Shown here one piece after another: positions 8,133 to 16,361 of a stretch of 30,203 nucleotides of DNA. The notes beneath the pieces are model-generated. The model was not told the origin of the DNA and made no database searches. It saw only the letters and a list, made by a program, of their open reading frames with translations. The translations under genes and the position numbers were made by a program. Each line of letters starts with the position of its first letter. Position 1 is the first letter of the stretch. The DNA is from Bacillota bacterium (GTDB taxonomy: Bacteria > Bacillota > Clostridia > Acetivibrionales > DSM-1351). The DNA lies in NCBI GenBank assembly GCA_023416275.1, contig JAEZIB010000153.1, positions 1-30,203 on the forward strand, written 5' to 3'.

Positions 8133-8740
8133 TAGTATTTATTATGGTACTAACAAGGTCTTAATTTTATAGGACTGTGTATTTTTGACCTTTAGATTAT
8201 TTATCATATTTACCAACATATTAGTCACTCCAAACAATTTAGTCTCTCCAATACTTTTTACAACAAATATTGTTTGTAAATATACAAAAATTCATTCTTA
8301 ATAAAAAACATTATTAAAGTCTACAATTTTTTATTTTAAAAAATAGTTTTTAAGTTCGCATGATAATAGGGTATTAGATATAAAATATATAGGAAGATGT
8401 TAATTAGTGCTTAATAAAATTTAGCAATATTACTTAAAAATACTTATTTTTTGGATCAACAATGTATTTACTCATATTTGCCAACAAATTGTTTTACATA
8501 ATACCTACAAATCAAGACAAATTGACAATTTACACCAAATAGAATATAATACTAACACTGCTATATTTCTATCTTTGTCTGCATCTTTATCTTAATAATT
8601 ATAAGGTTAAGTCTTATTTATATTTTGATTTTGTTGTGAGATAATACTGCTTTTTTACATAATAATATATTTAATTGAATAGTTTAATTGTAGTTGGTAA
8701 TTATTAAGCAAAAGAAACAAAGTTATCAGTACGAAAACAA
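8133..8740. other. AT-rich spacer between ndh2 and the ATPase gene, no gene seen
   Basis: No credible coding frame with a ribosome-binding site was found. The spacer holds a 13-base direct repeat TTAGTC(A/T)CTCCAA (8221-8233 and 8239-8251, period 18), and two palindromes of the type AACAA-N-TTGTT (8262-8274 and 8483-8493) like the one in the ndh2 promoter. The plus-strand promoter of the ATPase gene should lie in its right-hand part, but I see no convincing match. Confidence 0.6.
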
Positions 8741-8756
8741 GTTAGTGCAAACATTC

Positions 8757-8860
8757 TGCTTTTTCGAGCAAAAAAAATCCACGAATGGATTTTGACAGTG
8801 TGTAAGGAAGTAATAAACATGATGCATTTTCGAGCCTAAGAAAAGCCACAAGTGGCTTTT
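8757..8860 (+). repeat. Tandem repeat of two covarying hairpins in the ATPase leader
   Basis: Two units about 66 bases apart each begin TTTTCGAGC (8761-8769, 8827-8835) and carry an 8-pair hairpin with a four-base loop: AAAATCCA-CGAA-TGGATTTT (8774-8793) and AAAAGCCA-CAAG-TGGCTTTT (8842-8860 region). The fifth pair changes from T-A to G-C on both sides, which keeps pairing and suggests the RNA fold matters. Neither hairpin is followed by a gene or a long T-run, so they are not plain terminators. Confidence 0.6.
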
Positions 8861-8884
8861 CCATACAAAGAGCAGAAAAAAGAA

Positions 8885-8964
8885 GGCGTACCTCTGCGGA
8901 GCTGAGGTTCTCCACTGATGGTTTCAATAAATTTTTGCACCCAAATGGTGCGTAGGAGGTTAGT
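8885..8964 (+). promoter_or_regulatory. Structured 5' leader of the ATPase gene (shared leader family, copy 3)
   Basis: The segment contains GGCGTACCTC, a hairpin ACCTC/GAGGT, CTGATGG (8915-8921), ATTTTTG, a hairpin GCACC-CAAAT-GGTGC (8937-8951), then AGGAGG as ribosome-binding site. ACCTC could pair either with GAGGT at about 8904-8908 or with GGAGGT at the ribosome-binding site, two mutually exclusive folds. CTGATG(A/G) and the 3' end are shared with the GerMN lipoprotein leader, and GCGTACCTC with the pplA leader. Confidence 0.5.
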
Positions 8965-11631
8965 ATGTGGTTTTCACAGTCGCAAGATGAAGTATTAAAG
9001 AAACTTGATGTAAATCCCTCAAAGGGACTTTCTAGTGTAGAAGCTAATTCAAGGCTTGAAAAATATGGACAAAACAAGCTTAAAAGCAAACCAAAAAAAA
9101 GCCTTATTGCACTATTTTTTTCTCAGCTTAAAGACATGCTGATATATGTTCTTTTAGGTGCTGCAGTAATTACAATGATTATAGGAGAATATACTGACTC
9201 CATAATAATCCTATTAGTTGTAATATTGAATGCTGTAATTGGCGTAGTACAAGAATATAAGGCAGGAAAGGCTATAGAAGCCCTTCAGAAAATGACAACC
9301 CCCAAGGCTCTTGTAAGACGTGATGGAGAGGCAAAAGAAATTAATTCTGAAGAAATAGTTCCCGGTGATATTGTAATTTTAGATGCGGGCAGATTTGTAC
9401 CTGCTGATTTGAGACTTATTGAAAGTGCAAATCTCCAGATTGAGGAATCAGCATTAACAGGAGAGTCTGTTCCATCAGATAAGGATGCAAATTCAATTTA
9501 TGAAGATCCCAAAACGCCTATAGGAGACAAGTCTAATATGGCTTTTATGTCAACTCTAACCACTTATGGCAGAGGCGAAGGTGTTGTAGTTGCAACAGCA
9601 ATGGAAACTGAGATTGGTAAAATAGCAAAGATACTTGATGAAGATAATGATGAAATGACCCCTCTTCAAAAAAGGTTAGAAGAACTTGGCAAGGTGCTTG
9701 GTTTTATTGCAATAGGCATATGTGTTGTTATTTTCATAATTGCATTAATTCAAAAGAGAGATTTATTTGAAATGTTCTTAACCGCTATCAGCTTAGCAGT
9801 TGCTGCAATCCCTGAAGGATTAGCCGCTATAGTAGCAATTGTTCTGGCTCTTGGCGTCACGAAAATGTCTAAAATCAATGCAATAGTTAAAAAGCTCCCG
9901 GCAGTTGAAACTTTAGGCTCTGTTAATATCATTTGCTCAGACAAAACAGGAACATTGACACAAAACAAGATGACAGTTGTAAAACACTATACCTATAATA
10001 AGCTTGCAGATGTGCCAGCAATAGAAGCCGGTCTGGAAGCTTCCGGTGATACTATAGAACTGATTAGATCCTTTGTATTATGTTCAGATGCAACGTATGA
10101 AAACGGACAAGGAACCGGCGACCCTACGGAAATAGCTTTGATAATTTTAGGTGATAAATACCAACTAACAAGAAACAGCTTAAATGCCAAGCACAATAGG
10201 GTATCTGAAAAGCCTTTTGATTCAGACAGAAAATTAATGTCAACCCTAAATAAAGAAGAAAATGGTTACAGAGTTCATACTAAGGGCGCAATAGACAACC
10301 TGCTTAAAATCTCTAACAGTGCTCTTGTAGATGGAAAAATAGTTCCGCTGACTGATGCTATGAAGGAAAATTACTTAAAAATCACAGAGCAAATGTCTGA
10401 TTCGGCATTAAGAGTACTAGGTGTGGCGTTTAAGGATACAAACAGCATTATAGAGCCTGATGCAATGGAGAAGGATTTGACTATAATTGGTTTGGTGGGA
10501 ATGATTGATCCGCCAAGACTAGAAGTTAAAGCATCTATTGCTGAAGCTAAAACTGCAGGTATTACACCAATTATGATTACAGGAGACCACAAAAACACTG
10601 CAGTTGCAATTGCAAAAGAGCTGGGAATTGCAGAGTCCATCGAGCAAAGTTTAACAGGCGCAGAAATAGATGAAATAGCAGATGAGGAATTTTCAAAGAA
10701 TATAAATAATTATAGAGTTTTCGCGAGAGTTTCTCCTGAACATAAGGTTAAAATAGTAAGAGCCTTTAAATCACATGGTAATATAGTTTCTATGACAGGT
10801 GATGGTGTAAACGATGCACCATCCCTAAAATTTGCTGATATAGGCGTCGCTATGGGCATCACTGGTACAGATGTTGCTAAAGGTGCAAGTGACATGATAT
10901 TGACAGATGACAACTTCACAACAATAGTTCATGCTATTGAAGAAGGAAGAAACATTTATAATAATATAAAGAAGGCAGTCATTTTCCTATTGTCTTGTAA
11001 TTTAGGAGAGGTTATAACCGTATTTTTATCCATTCTGTTTTTCTGGCCTGTGCCTTTGCTGCCAACACAGATTCTCTGGATAAATCTAATAACAGATACC
11101 TTGCCAGCTATTTCTCTTGGTATTGACCCAGGTGACAAGGATGTTATGAAAAGGAAGCCAAGAAACCCAAAGGACAGCTTTTTTGCAAACGGTGCAGCCT
11201 TTAATGCTATCATGGGTGGAACACTAATTGGAATATTAACTCTATTGGCGTTCTATTTTGGGTTAAATGAACATGGATATGCATTAGGTTCAAAAAATAT
11301 ACCTGAAGACGTTTTGACATATGCCAGAACAATGTCCTTTGTTGTATTAGCGGCATCCCAGTTACTTTATTCATTATCAATGAGAAGTGCCACTAAGTCC
11401 ATATTTAAAATTGGTTTGTTCTCTAATATGTATTTGATTGGTGCTATAATTGCTGGGTTTATTCTACAGCTTGGAGTTATATCCATACCTTTCCTTGCCA
11501 ATGCATTTAAAGTGCATAACTTAAGTGTAATGGACTGGGGAATTGTAATTTTATTTGCTTTAGTTCCTCTTACAGTTAATGAATTATTTAAGCTAGTAAG
11601 GTCTTTATTAAAAAACAAAGAAGAAGCCTAG
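8965..11631 (+). CDS. P-type cation ATPase, Ca2+-transporting type (type II)
   Basis: An 888-residue P-type ATPase that should pump Ca2+ (less likely Mn2+ or another divalent ion) out of the cell with ATP. It has the N-terminal cation-ATPase domain (1-70), TGES (165-168, dephosphorylation), IPEGL (282-286, ion site in membrane segment 4), the phosphorylation site CSDKTGTLT (324-332, Asp326), the nucleotide site KPFDSDRK, the hinge TGDGVNDAP, and NLITDTLPAISLGIDP in membrane segment 6. IPEGL and N-L-x-T-D fit bacterial Ca2+ pumps of the LMCA1/PacL group. Heavy-metal CPx motifs are absent. The ATG lies 5 bases after AGGAGG and the gene has its own long structured leader and terminator, so it is probably transcribed alone. 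Confidence 0.93.
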   Translation: MWFSQSQDEVLKKLDVNPSKGLSSVEANSRLEKYGQNKLKSKPKKSLIALFFSQLKDMLIYVLLGAAVITMIIGEYTDSIIILLVVILNAVIGVVQEYKAGKAIEALQKMTTPKALVRRDGEAKEINSEEIVPGDIVILDAGRFVPADLRLIESANLQIEESALTGESVPSDKDANSIYEDPKTPIGDKSNMAFMSTLTTYGRGEGVVVATAMETEIGKIAKILDEDNDEMTPLQKRLEELGKVLGFIAIGICVVIFIIALIQKRDLFEMFLTAISLAVAAIPEGLAAIVAIVLALGVTKMSKINAIVKKLPAVETLGSVNIICSDKTGTLTQNKMTVVKHYTYNKLADVPAIEAGLEASGDTIELIRSFVLCSDATYENGQGTGDPTEIALIILGDKYQLTRNSLNAKHNRVSEKPFDSDRKLMSTLNKEENGYRVHTKGAIDNLLKISNSALVDGKIVPLTDAMKENYLKITEQMSDSALRVLGVAFKDTNSIIEPDAMEKDLTIIGLVGMIDPPRLEVKASIAEAKTAGITPIMITGDHKNTAVAIAKELGIAESIEQSLTGAEIDEIADEEFSKNINNYRVFARVSPEHKVKIVRAFKSHGNIVSMTGDGVNDAPSLKFADIGVAMGITGTDVAKGASDMILTDDNFTTIVHAIEEGRNIYNNIKKAVIFLLSCNLGEVITVFLSILFFWPVPLLPTQILWINLITDTLPAISLGIDPGDKDVMKRKPRNPKDSFFANGAAFNAIMGGTLIGILTLLAFYFGLNEHGYALGSKNIPEDVLTYARTMSFVVLAASQLLYSLSMRSATKSIFKIGLFSNMYLIGAIIAGFILQLGVISIPFLANAFKVHNLSVMDWGIVILFALVPLTVNELFKLVRSLLKNKEEA

Positions 11632-11679
11632 CATTTTGAGCTGAGCTGTGCAAAGCAAGTCTCCTGTAAATTTCCTGTA

Positions 11680-11720
11680 AAAAAGGTTGCTGCAAAATAA
11701 ATTTTGTGGCAGCCTTTTTT
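11680..11720 (+). terminator. Rho-independent terminator after the ATPase gene
   Basis: AAAAAGGTTGCTGCAAAAT pairs with ATTTTGTGGCAGCCTTTTTT: a long stem with one small mismatch and a T-run. It begins about 50 bases past the stop codon. The A-run on the left makes it plausibly active in both directions. Confidence 0.85.
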
Positions 11721-11900
11721 AATTTCCCGAAAAATAAAAATCAATTAAGTAGGGGTAGCTGAACTATAGCAAACAGAATGAATTTTAATTGTACTTTTAT
11801 AATTTTCCCAACCATATTCCTTACCCATTCAGCAAGCCCTACTTATAGTAGCAGAGTAGTATTCTAGTCAGGATACTTGTAATTGCTTCTGGATTCAACA
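11721..11900. other. Spacer without visible gene
   Basis: Between two convergent terminators. I see no coding frame, RNA gene or clear repeat here. Confidence 0.5.
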
Positions 11901-11902
11901 AA

Positions 11903-11942
11903 AAAAGGATAGTAGCCTCTTGAGAGCCAAACCATCCTTTAA
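11903..11942 (-). terminator. Terminator of the zinc-ribbon gene
   Basis: On the minus strand AAAGGATGGT pairs with ACTATCCTTT across a loop containing a second short complement (GGCTCT / AGAGGCT) and runs into TTTTTTTG. It lies about 80 bases past the zinc-ribbon stop and faces the ATPase terminator. Confidence 0.8.
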
Positions 11943-12021
11943 TTATCTTATATCATTTTAACGTTAACTCCAACGGAGTTTAACATTTAAGCATTGCAAC
12001 TCATTGAGTTTTCAATACTTC

Positions 12022-12225
12022 TTACCATCTATTTCCGCCACCGAAGCCTCTGTTTCCGCCACCGTTTCCGCCTCTGTTTGATCTCTGTTGCTTTCTAGCA
12101 GCTCTGCAATCAGGACATCTTTGTGGTTCGTTTTCGAAACCCTTCTCTTTGTAAAATGCCTGTTCACTTTCTGTAAATGTGAAAGTAGCACCGCAATCCT
12201 TGCATGTAATAGTCTTATCTGCCAT
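12022..12225 (-). CDS. Small zinc-ribbon protein with Gly/Arg/Asn-rich tail
   Basis: A 67-residue protein with two Cys pairs, Cys8-x2-Cys11 and Cys37-x2-Cys40, that should bind one zinc ion. The segment between them (FTFTESEQAFYKEKGF) matches the probable zinc-ribbon family found in Clostridia. The tail from about residue 49 is RGG/GGN-rich, a composition common in proteins that bind RNA or single-stranded nucleic acid. Such proteins behave as abundant, cold- or stress-linked small proteins, but no function is proven. The ribosome-binding site is AGGAGG, 8-9 bases before the ATG, in a leader that can fold over it. Confidence 0.85.
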   Translation of the reverse strand: MADKTITCKDCGATFTFTESEQAFYKEKGFENEPQRCPDCRAARKQQRSNRGGNGGGNRGFGGGNRW

Positions 12226-12233
12226 TTTTATAT

Positions 12234-12294
12234 ACCTCCTAAAATTTTTTTGGGATTTAAAAATGAGTAAAGCCCGCTCTTAATAAAAGGAGGT
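12234..12294 (-). promoter_or_regulatory. Leader able to mask the zinc-ribbon ribosome-binding site
   Basis: Minus-strand ACCTCCT (12288-12294) is the exact complement of the ribosome-binding site AGGAGGT (12234-12240), with about 47 bases between. The pairing would block translation and could respond to temperature or to a bound factor. Seven pairs can arise by chance, so this is tentative. Confidence 0.35.
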
Positions 12295-12536
12295 TTGTTC
12301 AAAAATAAATAACCCATTAGTTATATAACTAGCTTTTTAAGCATAACACATTTAAATTATATTTGCAATCCCTTAATGTTAATATTTCCCACGATTTTAT
12401 TTTTAATCTTGTAAATCAATCATTTAATGTAGAAATTAACGCAACCTTGCTCGATGGAGTATGATTTTTTCAAATACATCGAACTCAAACAGGAGTGGCT
12501 TTAGTAGTCAGTACCATCTATTTTATTTACATAGGT
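12295..12536. other. AT-rich spacer, no gene seen
   Basis: Holds the likely promoter region of the zinc-ribbon gene and the 3' region of the gene at 12537. A weak inverted repeat TCGATG/CATCGA lies near 12455-12482. Nothing else is supported. Confidence 0.5.
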
Positions 12537-12935
12537 TTATTTTATTCCATAGTAACTTTTAATCATTTTAACTATCTTTTTCATTGTTTCAATATCTGTT
12601 TCATTAATTATCAGATTTAAATTTTCTGATTTATCTGCTGCTTTCCTTACCTCCAATAATAAATCATCATCACTTTTTGTGCCTTTATAGAGAAATACCA
12701 GGTTCAAAACTACCAAAATCAATTCAAATATTGTTTTTACACATTCAATTAAAGGCATAAAATCAAAGCCGAACCCATCTTCATATGTGATTAAGTTGTT
12801 CTCAATAGGTATATTATTTTCAATTGAGCTTTGTATGGCTAATATCTGATCATCATTAATATAGCTTAGTTCATTCTCCCAAAATTTATCTGCAACTGAT
12901 TTGATTATATTCCAATCGATTCTTTCATTTTCCAT
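12537..12935 (-). CDS. Unknown small protein coupled to the metallopeptidase gene
   Basis: A 132-residue protein I do not recognise. The N-terminal half is acidic and hydrophilic; residues about 65-85 (TIFELILVVLNLVFLY) form one likely membrane or buried helix; the C-terminal part is charged and helical (ETMKKIVKMIKSYYGIK). The ATG has an excellent ribosome-binding site (AAAGGAG, 6-7 bases upstream), and the gene overlaps the 3' end of the metallopeptidase gene by 31 bases. Coupled synthesis suggests it works with that protease, for example as a partner or inhibitor, but this is inference from position only. Confidence 0.75.
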   Translation of the reverse strand: MENERIDWNIIKSVADKFWENELSYINDDQILAIQSSIENNIPIENNLITYEDGFGFDFMPLIECVKTIFELILVVLNLVFLYKGTKSDDDLLLEVRKAADKSENLNLIINETDIETMKKIVKMIKSYYGIK

Positions 12936-14014
12936 TTATATCTCCTTTCAACTGTTAAAAATAAAAACTTAACAATATAATATACAATAATAAAAATAAA
13001 TGATATAACGATTGCATTTAAAAAGCTTATATTAAAATTAATAAAGATTGGGTTATTGATGTTAATAAGAGGCGTCAGAATTAATACTATAATCAATATC
13101 ATCATATAGTTATTTAAAGGAGAAATTCTATGAATATATGTATCCGTATTCACTTTGTCCAAATAGTCAATAATTAGGGTTAGTTGAACTTTCTGCATTA
13201 AGCCTCTGAATGTCTTTTTGTCTTTTAGCTGGTTTAGCTTTATTTTCATAGGGAACTTAAGAATATCAGCAGCTTCCTTTTTATCAATAGGAGTGCTTAT
13301 TGCTTCAAGTATTTCAATTGCAAGGTTATTTGCAATTATTTCTGCGTACATGGAGCACCAGACTTGACTGGCAAATAGAACAACACTTAGTATAATTAAA
13401 AAAACAGTTTTAAAACCGAGTCCAATAAATACTAACGAAAAAACAGGCATAATTACACAGATTATTCTTATTAATAAAATAAATATGCGTAGGACATCAT
13501 TGCCTATACAATGTGCCAATTCATGAGTAATAAGTACTTGCTGCCGCTTACTTTTCAAATCCGCTTTTTCAGGGATTATTATATAAGAAACCCAGTTAGA
13601 AATCGGCATAGACATGTACTTGGCTAGTCCGCTGTTTAAAGATTGCAGAAATACAATTTCCTTTGTTTTTGCCAGATTTTCAATTTTATGCTGTTGATAT
13701 TTATATAATTCTTTCTTTATTTCTAATGTAAAATCTGTATCTTCAAGGACCTTGTATTTCGACTTTGCCAGATTTTGCGTATATTTTTTTATAAATAAAA
13801 TGTTATTAATAATTACAGCGTTAGAATTAATGAATGAATCCATATAAATTGCCAATATGACAAGTTTTAGAAAATTAGTATTTATAAATGAGAAATAACA
13901 AATTAAAAAAGTAACCCTATAAAGTAAAATTAAGGCAATTAAAATTTGAAAGGAATCAAAAAAAGCCACCTTTATCTTATCTTGTATTTTCATAAAATAA
14001 AAAATCCAATCCAC
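12905..14014 (-). CDS. Membrane zinc metallopeptidase (M48-like)
   Basis: A 369-residue protein with a zinc-protease site, LITHELAHCIGND (HExxH, around residue 155), followed about 75 residues later by YAEIIANNLAIEI, whose Glu is the likely third zinc ligand. Hydrophobic segments near the N-terminus (two), just after HExxH (two) and at the C-terminus (two) place it in the membrane, as in HtpX/M48 and M56 proteases. The start is uncertain: GTG at 14014 lies 2 bases after the J-domain gene stop; an ATG at 13993 would give a product seven residues shorter, and neither has a strong ribosome-binding site. A quality-control or signalling protease is likely. The substrate is unknown. Confidence 0.78.
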   Translation of the reverse strand: MDWIFYFMKIQDKIKVAFFDSFQILIALILLYRVTFLICYFSFINTNFLKLVILAIYMDSFINSNAVIINNILFIKKYTQNLAKSKYKVLEDTDFTLEIKKELYKYQQHKIENLAKTKEIVFLQSLNSGLAKYMSMPISNWVSYIIIPEKADLKSKRQQVLITHELAHCIGNDVLRIFILLIRIICVIMPVFSLVFIGLGFKTVFLIILSVVLFASQVWCSMYAEIIANNLAIEILEAISTPIDKKEAADILKFPMKIKLNQLKDKKTFRGLMQKVQLTLIIDYLDKVNTDTYIHRISPLNNYMMILIIVLILTPLININNPIFINFNISFLNAIVISFIFIIVYYIVKFLFLTVERRYKWKMKESIGI

Positions 14015-14016
14015 TT

Positions 14017-14580
14017 TTATTTTTTAATATTATTTTGTTCATTATATTTATTTAATTCGCTTGTTAACGTACCCGATATCATTGAAATGATGGCTGCATC
14101 ATCGATATATCCCGCAACTGGTATGTAATCAGCCACCAAATCAATTGGCAAAATAAAATATAATAAAGCGACTGCTATTACTGCAAAAGTTACAGAATCC
14201 AACTTGTAATTTCCGCTTATACTATCCTTAAACATTCTGTACATAAGATGAACATTATCCTGCAAGCCCTTAAACAACCTGCCCACTCTGTTAAATGCCT
14301 TTTGAAAGCTATTATCGTTTATTTCATCGAAATCTTTTCCTTCAGTAAATTTAAGCATGGTATCATATTGACGTCTTCTTTCACTATCGCTTAAAACATG
14401 ATATGCCTCATTTAAGCATTTAGACATTTCTTCAGCTTTCTCAAGGTTGCTTGGATTTTTATCAGGATGCCAAATTTTAATTTTCTCGTAATAAGCAGAC
14501 TTAATTTCCTGAAAATCAGCTGATTTATCTATACCCAAAATCTCATAGAAGTTTTTGTGGTCCATAATACTCTCCTCCAA
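14017..14580 (-). CDS. J-domain protein with C-terminal DUF1232 membrane domain
   Basis: A 187-residue protein that joins a DnaJ J-domain (about 6-70, with HPD in KIWHPDKNPS) to a DUF1232/YkvA-type membrane region (about 125-175, LLYFILPIDLVADYIPVAGYIDDAAII). The J-domain would call DnaK to the membrane surface; the Gly/Phe and zinc domains of true DnaJ are missing. The true start is probably the ATG at 14565 (MDHKNF), or the upstream Met at 14580; GGAGG is located just around the upstream one, so the shorter form is favoured. It is followed by the membrane protease gene after 2 bases, suggesting a joint role in membrane protein quality control. Confidence 0.87.
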   Translation of the reverse strand: MEESIMDHKNFYEILGIDKSADFQEIKSAYYEKIKIWHPDKNPSNLEKAEEMSKCLNEAYHVLSDSERRRQYDTMLKFTEGKDFDEINDNSFQKAFNRVGRLFKGLQDNVHLMYRMFKDSISGNYKLDSVTFAVIAVALLYFILPIDLVADYIPVAGYIDDAAIISMISGTLTSELNKYNEQNNIKK

Positions 14581-14844
14581 ATAAAGCTAATAAATTCTTA
14601 TTCTATATATACATGTAAAATCCTCCTTAATTTCTAATAAATTCTATTTAAGTGTATTAGAACTTACATTTAAATAGTATAAATCTGTTGTGTCAAATAC
14701 ATTTCCTGCATAGCCATATAGGCTATTTTCAGCTCTGTCTTTACCTTCTCCTGATGTGTTATAATAGAGAGTTTCAATCTTGAATTGACAGAAAAAAGCT
14801 AATTGTATGGATTAGTAACTTTTATCAAACATTAATTAGTACTT

Positions 14845-15876
14845 TTACTGTGCTACTTCTAATGTATCGTCAAAGTCAACCTGAAAATATCCATCCTTCT
14901 CCATAGCAATATGTCCCGACTCATAGGGCTTATTATCTATCGTGAAAACAACCTTGTCAGAATTGTAGTACTGACCCAAAGTGTTTACGATGCTTTGAAC
15001 TATCATTTTTTCATAATACGCACCAGCATTTATTTCTTTTAAAAAAGTATTATCTAAATCAAGATAAACCATATTATCTTTTAAATATAAGCTATTAATT
15101 TTTGTATTTGTTGTAACTGAATTTCCCATTTTATCTTTAATCAGCTCTTTGTATGCTCTTTCTAATACTTGTTTTGTTGTATCATTAGTTTTGAAGCTTA
15201 CTTTTTTATTTTGGTAAACAATTTTGTTGTTTTTATCAACATCAGGATAATAAAAGTTAATATTTTGTATAAACGATGCATTTTCCTCAATTTTACTAAG
15301 AGATGAACTTATTTCTGCTCCCTCAGAATTGAATATAGATTTCACCAAACCAATATTCTTTGCATAATAATCAACTGTCTTTCCATTTGAATTATCTGTA
15401 GTTACCTCAATAGCTTTATAGCTGCCAGAAGGTGTAGTTATATCAACAGAAGTATTTGTAATGGTTCTTACACTTGAATTATTTAATGTCCAGGTTGTAC
15501 CCTTTACCAACGGTTCCATAAGTAAAATTTCATTTTCATTTCCACCTGTCTCTAAAAAGTTCTCTCTGTAATAGGTTTCGCCTCTGAAAAATAATTGAGT
15601 AAGCTTACTCTCCTTTATTTCAAGCACCTTAACTATTTCTGAACCGCCATTATTGACTCTTTGCTGAACTTTATTTCCTGAAGTATAGTCAATATACACG
15701 TCATAAGCAGCATATTCATTGCCTTTGCCTTCATATACATACTTGACGTTTTCTTTTATAGGAAAATAATCCTGCACTTTCGCCTGTGCTTCTAAACTGT
15801 TATAATTTTTTGAAGTACAGCCTGAAATAAGAGCGATAAAGATAACTATAGCAAAAATTAAAATATGTTTTTTCAT
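14845..15876 (-). CDS. GerMN-domain lipoprotein
   Basis: A 343-residue exported protein with a lipoprotein signal (ALISGC, Cys20). The middle part (about 35-200) is a beta-rich domain of unknown type beginning DYFPIKENVKYVYEGKGNE. The C-terminal part (about 215-335) fits the GerMN fold of spore formation and germination proteins: FYYPDVDKNNKIVYQNKKV, then an A-x3-L-x5 helix, NMVYLDLDNTFL and IVNTLGQYYNSDKVVFTIDNK. GerMN domains are found in GerM and in many lipoproteins of spore formers. The start was set at the ATG at 15876, 9 bases after GGAGG; an upstream reading adds seven residues without a site. It has a leader related to those of pplA and apbE. Confidence 0.85.
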   Translation of the reverse strand: MKKHILIFAIVIFIALISGCTSKNYNSLEAQAKVQDYFPIKENVKYVYEGKGNEYAAYDVYIDYTSGNKVQQRVNNGGSEIVKVLEIKESKLTQLFFRGETYYRENFLETGGNENEILLMEPLVKGTTWTLNNSSVRTITNTSVDITTPSGSYKAIEVTTDNSNGKTVDYYAKNIGLVKSIFNSEGAEISSSLSKIEENASFIQNINFYYPDVDKNNKIVYQNKKVSFKTNDTTKQVLERAYKELIKDKMGNSVTTNTKINSLYLKDNMVYLDLDNTFLKEINAGAYYEKMIVQSIVNTLGQYYNSDKVVFTIDNKPYESGHIAMEKDGYFQVDFDDTLEVAQ

Positions 15877-15882
15877 AATAAA

Positions 15883-15960
15883 TAACCTCCGTACCAATTT
15901 TGAGCAAAAATGCTTAAATCATCAGTTGAAAACCACTCATTTAGCAAAGCTAAAAAAGTA
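15883..15960 (-). promoter_or_regulatory. Structured 5' leader of the GerMN lipoprotein gene (shared leader family, copy 4)
   Basis: On the minus strand the leader has a short hairpin TTAGC-TTT-GCTAA, then CTGATGA (15919-15925), AGCA-TTTT-TGCT, TTGGTACGGAGGTTA. The order CCATA ... CTGATG(A/G) ... ATTTTTGC ... GGAGGTTA matches the ATPase leader closely. It may be a diverged copy; no masking complement of the ribosome-binding site is obvious in this one. Confidence 0.45.
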
Positions 15961-16285
15961 TTTCTCTATGGCTCCTCCTCATTCTTTCAAGTAACTCCGT
16001 TTACATTTATTATTAAATTAACGCGTTGTGCTAATTATTTTATTAACCTTGCAGGTAAATTTAAAGTACTGGCTTACTGGTACGTCCGTACAAACTTATC
16101 AATGGTTTGTTGCCAAAATAATTGCTTAAATTATTATACCCTTATTTGTTCTAAAATAAATCAATACTCAATTTGAAACTAGGAAATCAAGTCAATAATA
16201 CTATTTCGTTTGCTTCATCGCCGCAAATGCGGCTATTAAAATGTAATTCCACATTTTTGTATAAAAACCTACCAAGGCACAACCT
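15961..16285. other. Spacer with GC hairpin, no gene seen
   Basis: No frame has a believable start. Around 16215-16233 there is a hairpin GCCGC-AAAT-GCGGC, followed by CACATTTTTGTAT, a 13-base string also present in the apbE leader. A TATAAT-like element (minus strand, about 16133-16138) could serve the GerMN gene but has no good -35. Confidence 0.45.
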
Positions 16286-16320
16286 AAAAACAGCTTCCTT
16301 TTATTATAGAAAGCTGCTTT
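16286..16320 (-). terminator. Terminator of the STAND operon
   Basis: On the minus strand AGCAGCTTTC pairs with GGAAGCTGTT across an AT-rich loop, then TTTTTAGG. It lies about 45 bases past the stop codon of the 16362 gene. Confidence 0.75.
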
Positions 16321-16361
16321 TAAATTTATGTTTATATTATTAAATACCGCTATATCGTTGC

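Noticed and set aside
8742..9089. Minus-strand frame of 115 codons over the ATPase leader
   Set aside because: Runs through the structured leader and into the ATPase gene in the opposite direction, has no ribosome-binding site and a low-complexity Ser/Leu-rich composition.
12088..12270. Plus-strand frame opposite the zinc-ribbon gene
   Set aside because: Antisense shadow of a clear gene with a good ribosome-binding site.
15910..16176. Plus-strand frame of 88 codons upstream of the GerMN gene
   Set aside because: No ribosome-binding site, no family likeness, and it lies opposite the leader of the GerMN lipoprotein gene.
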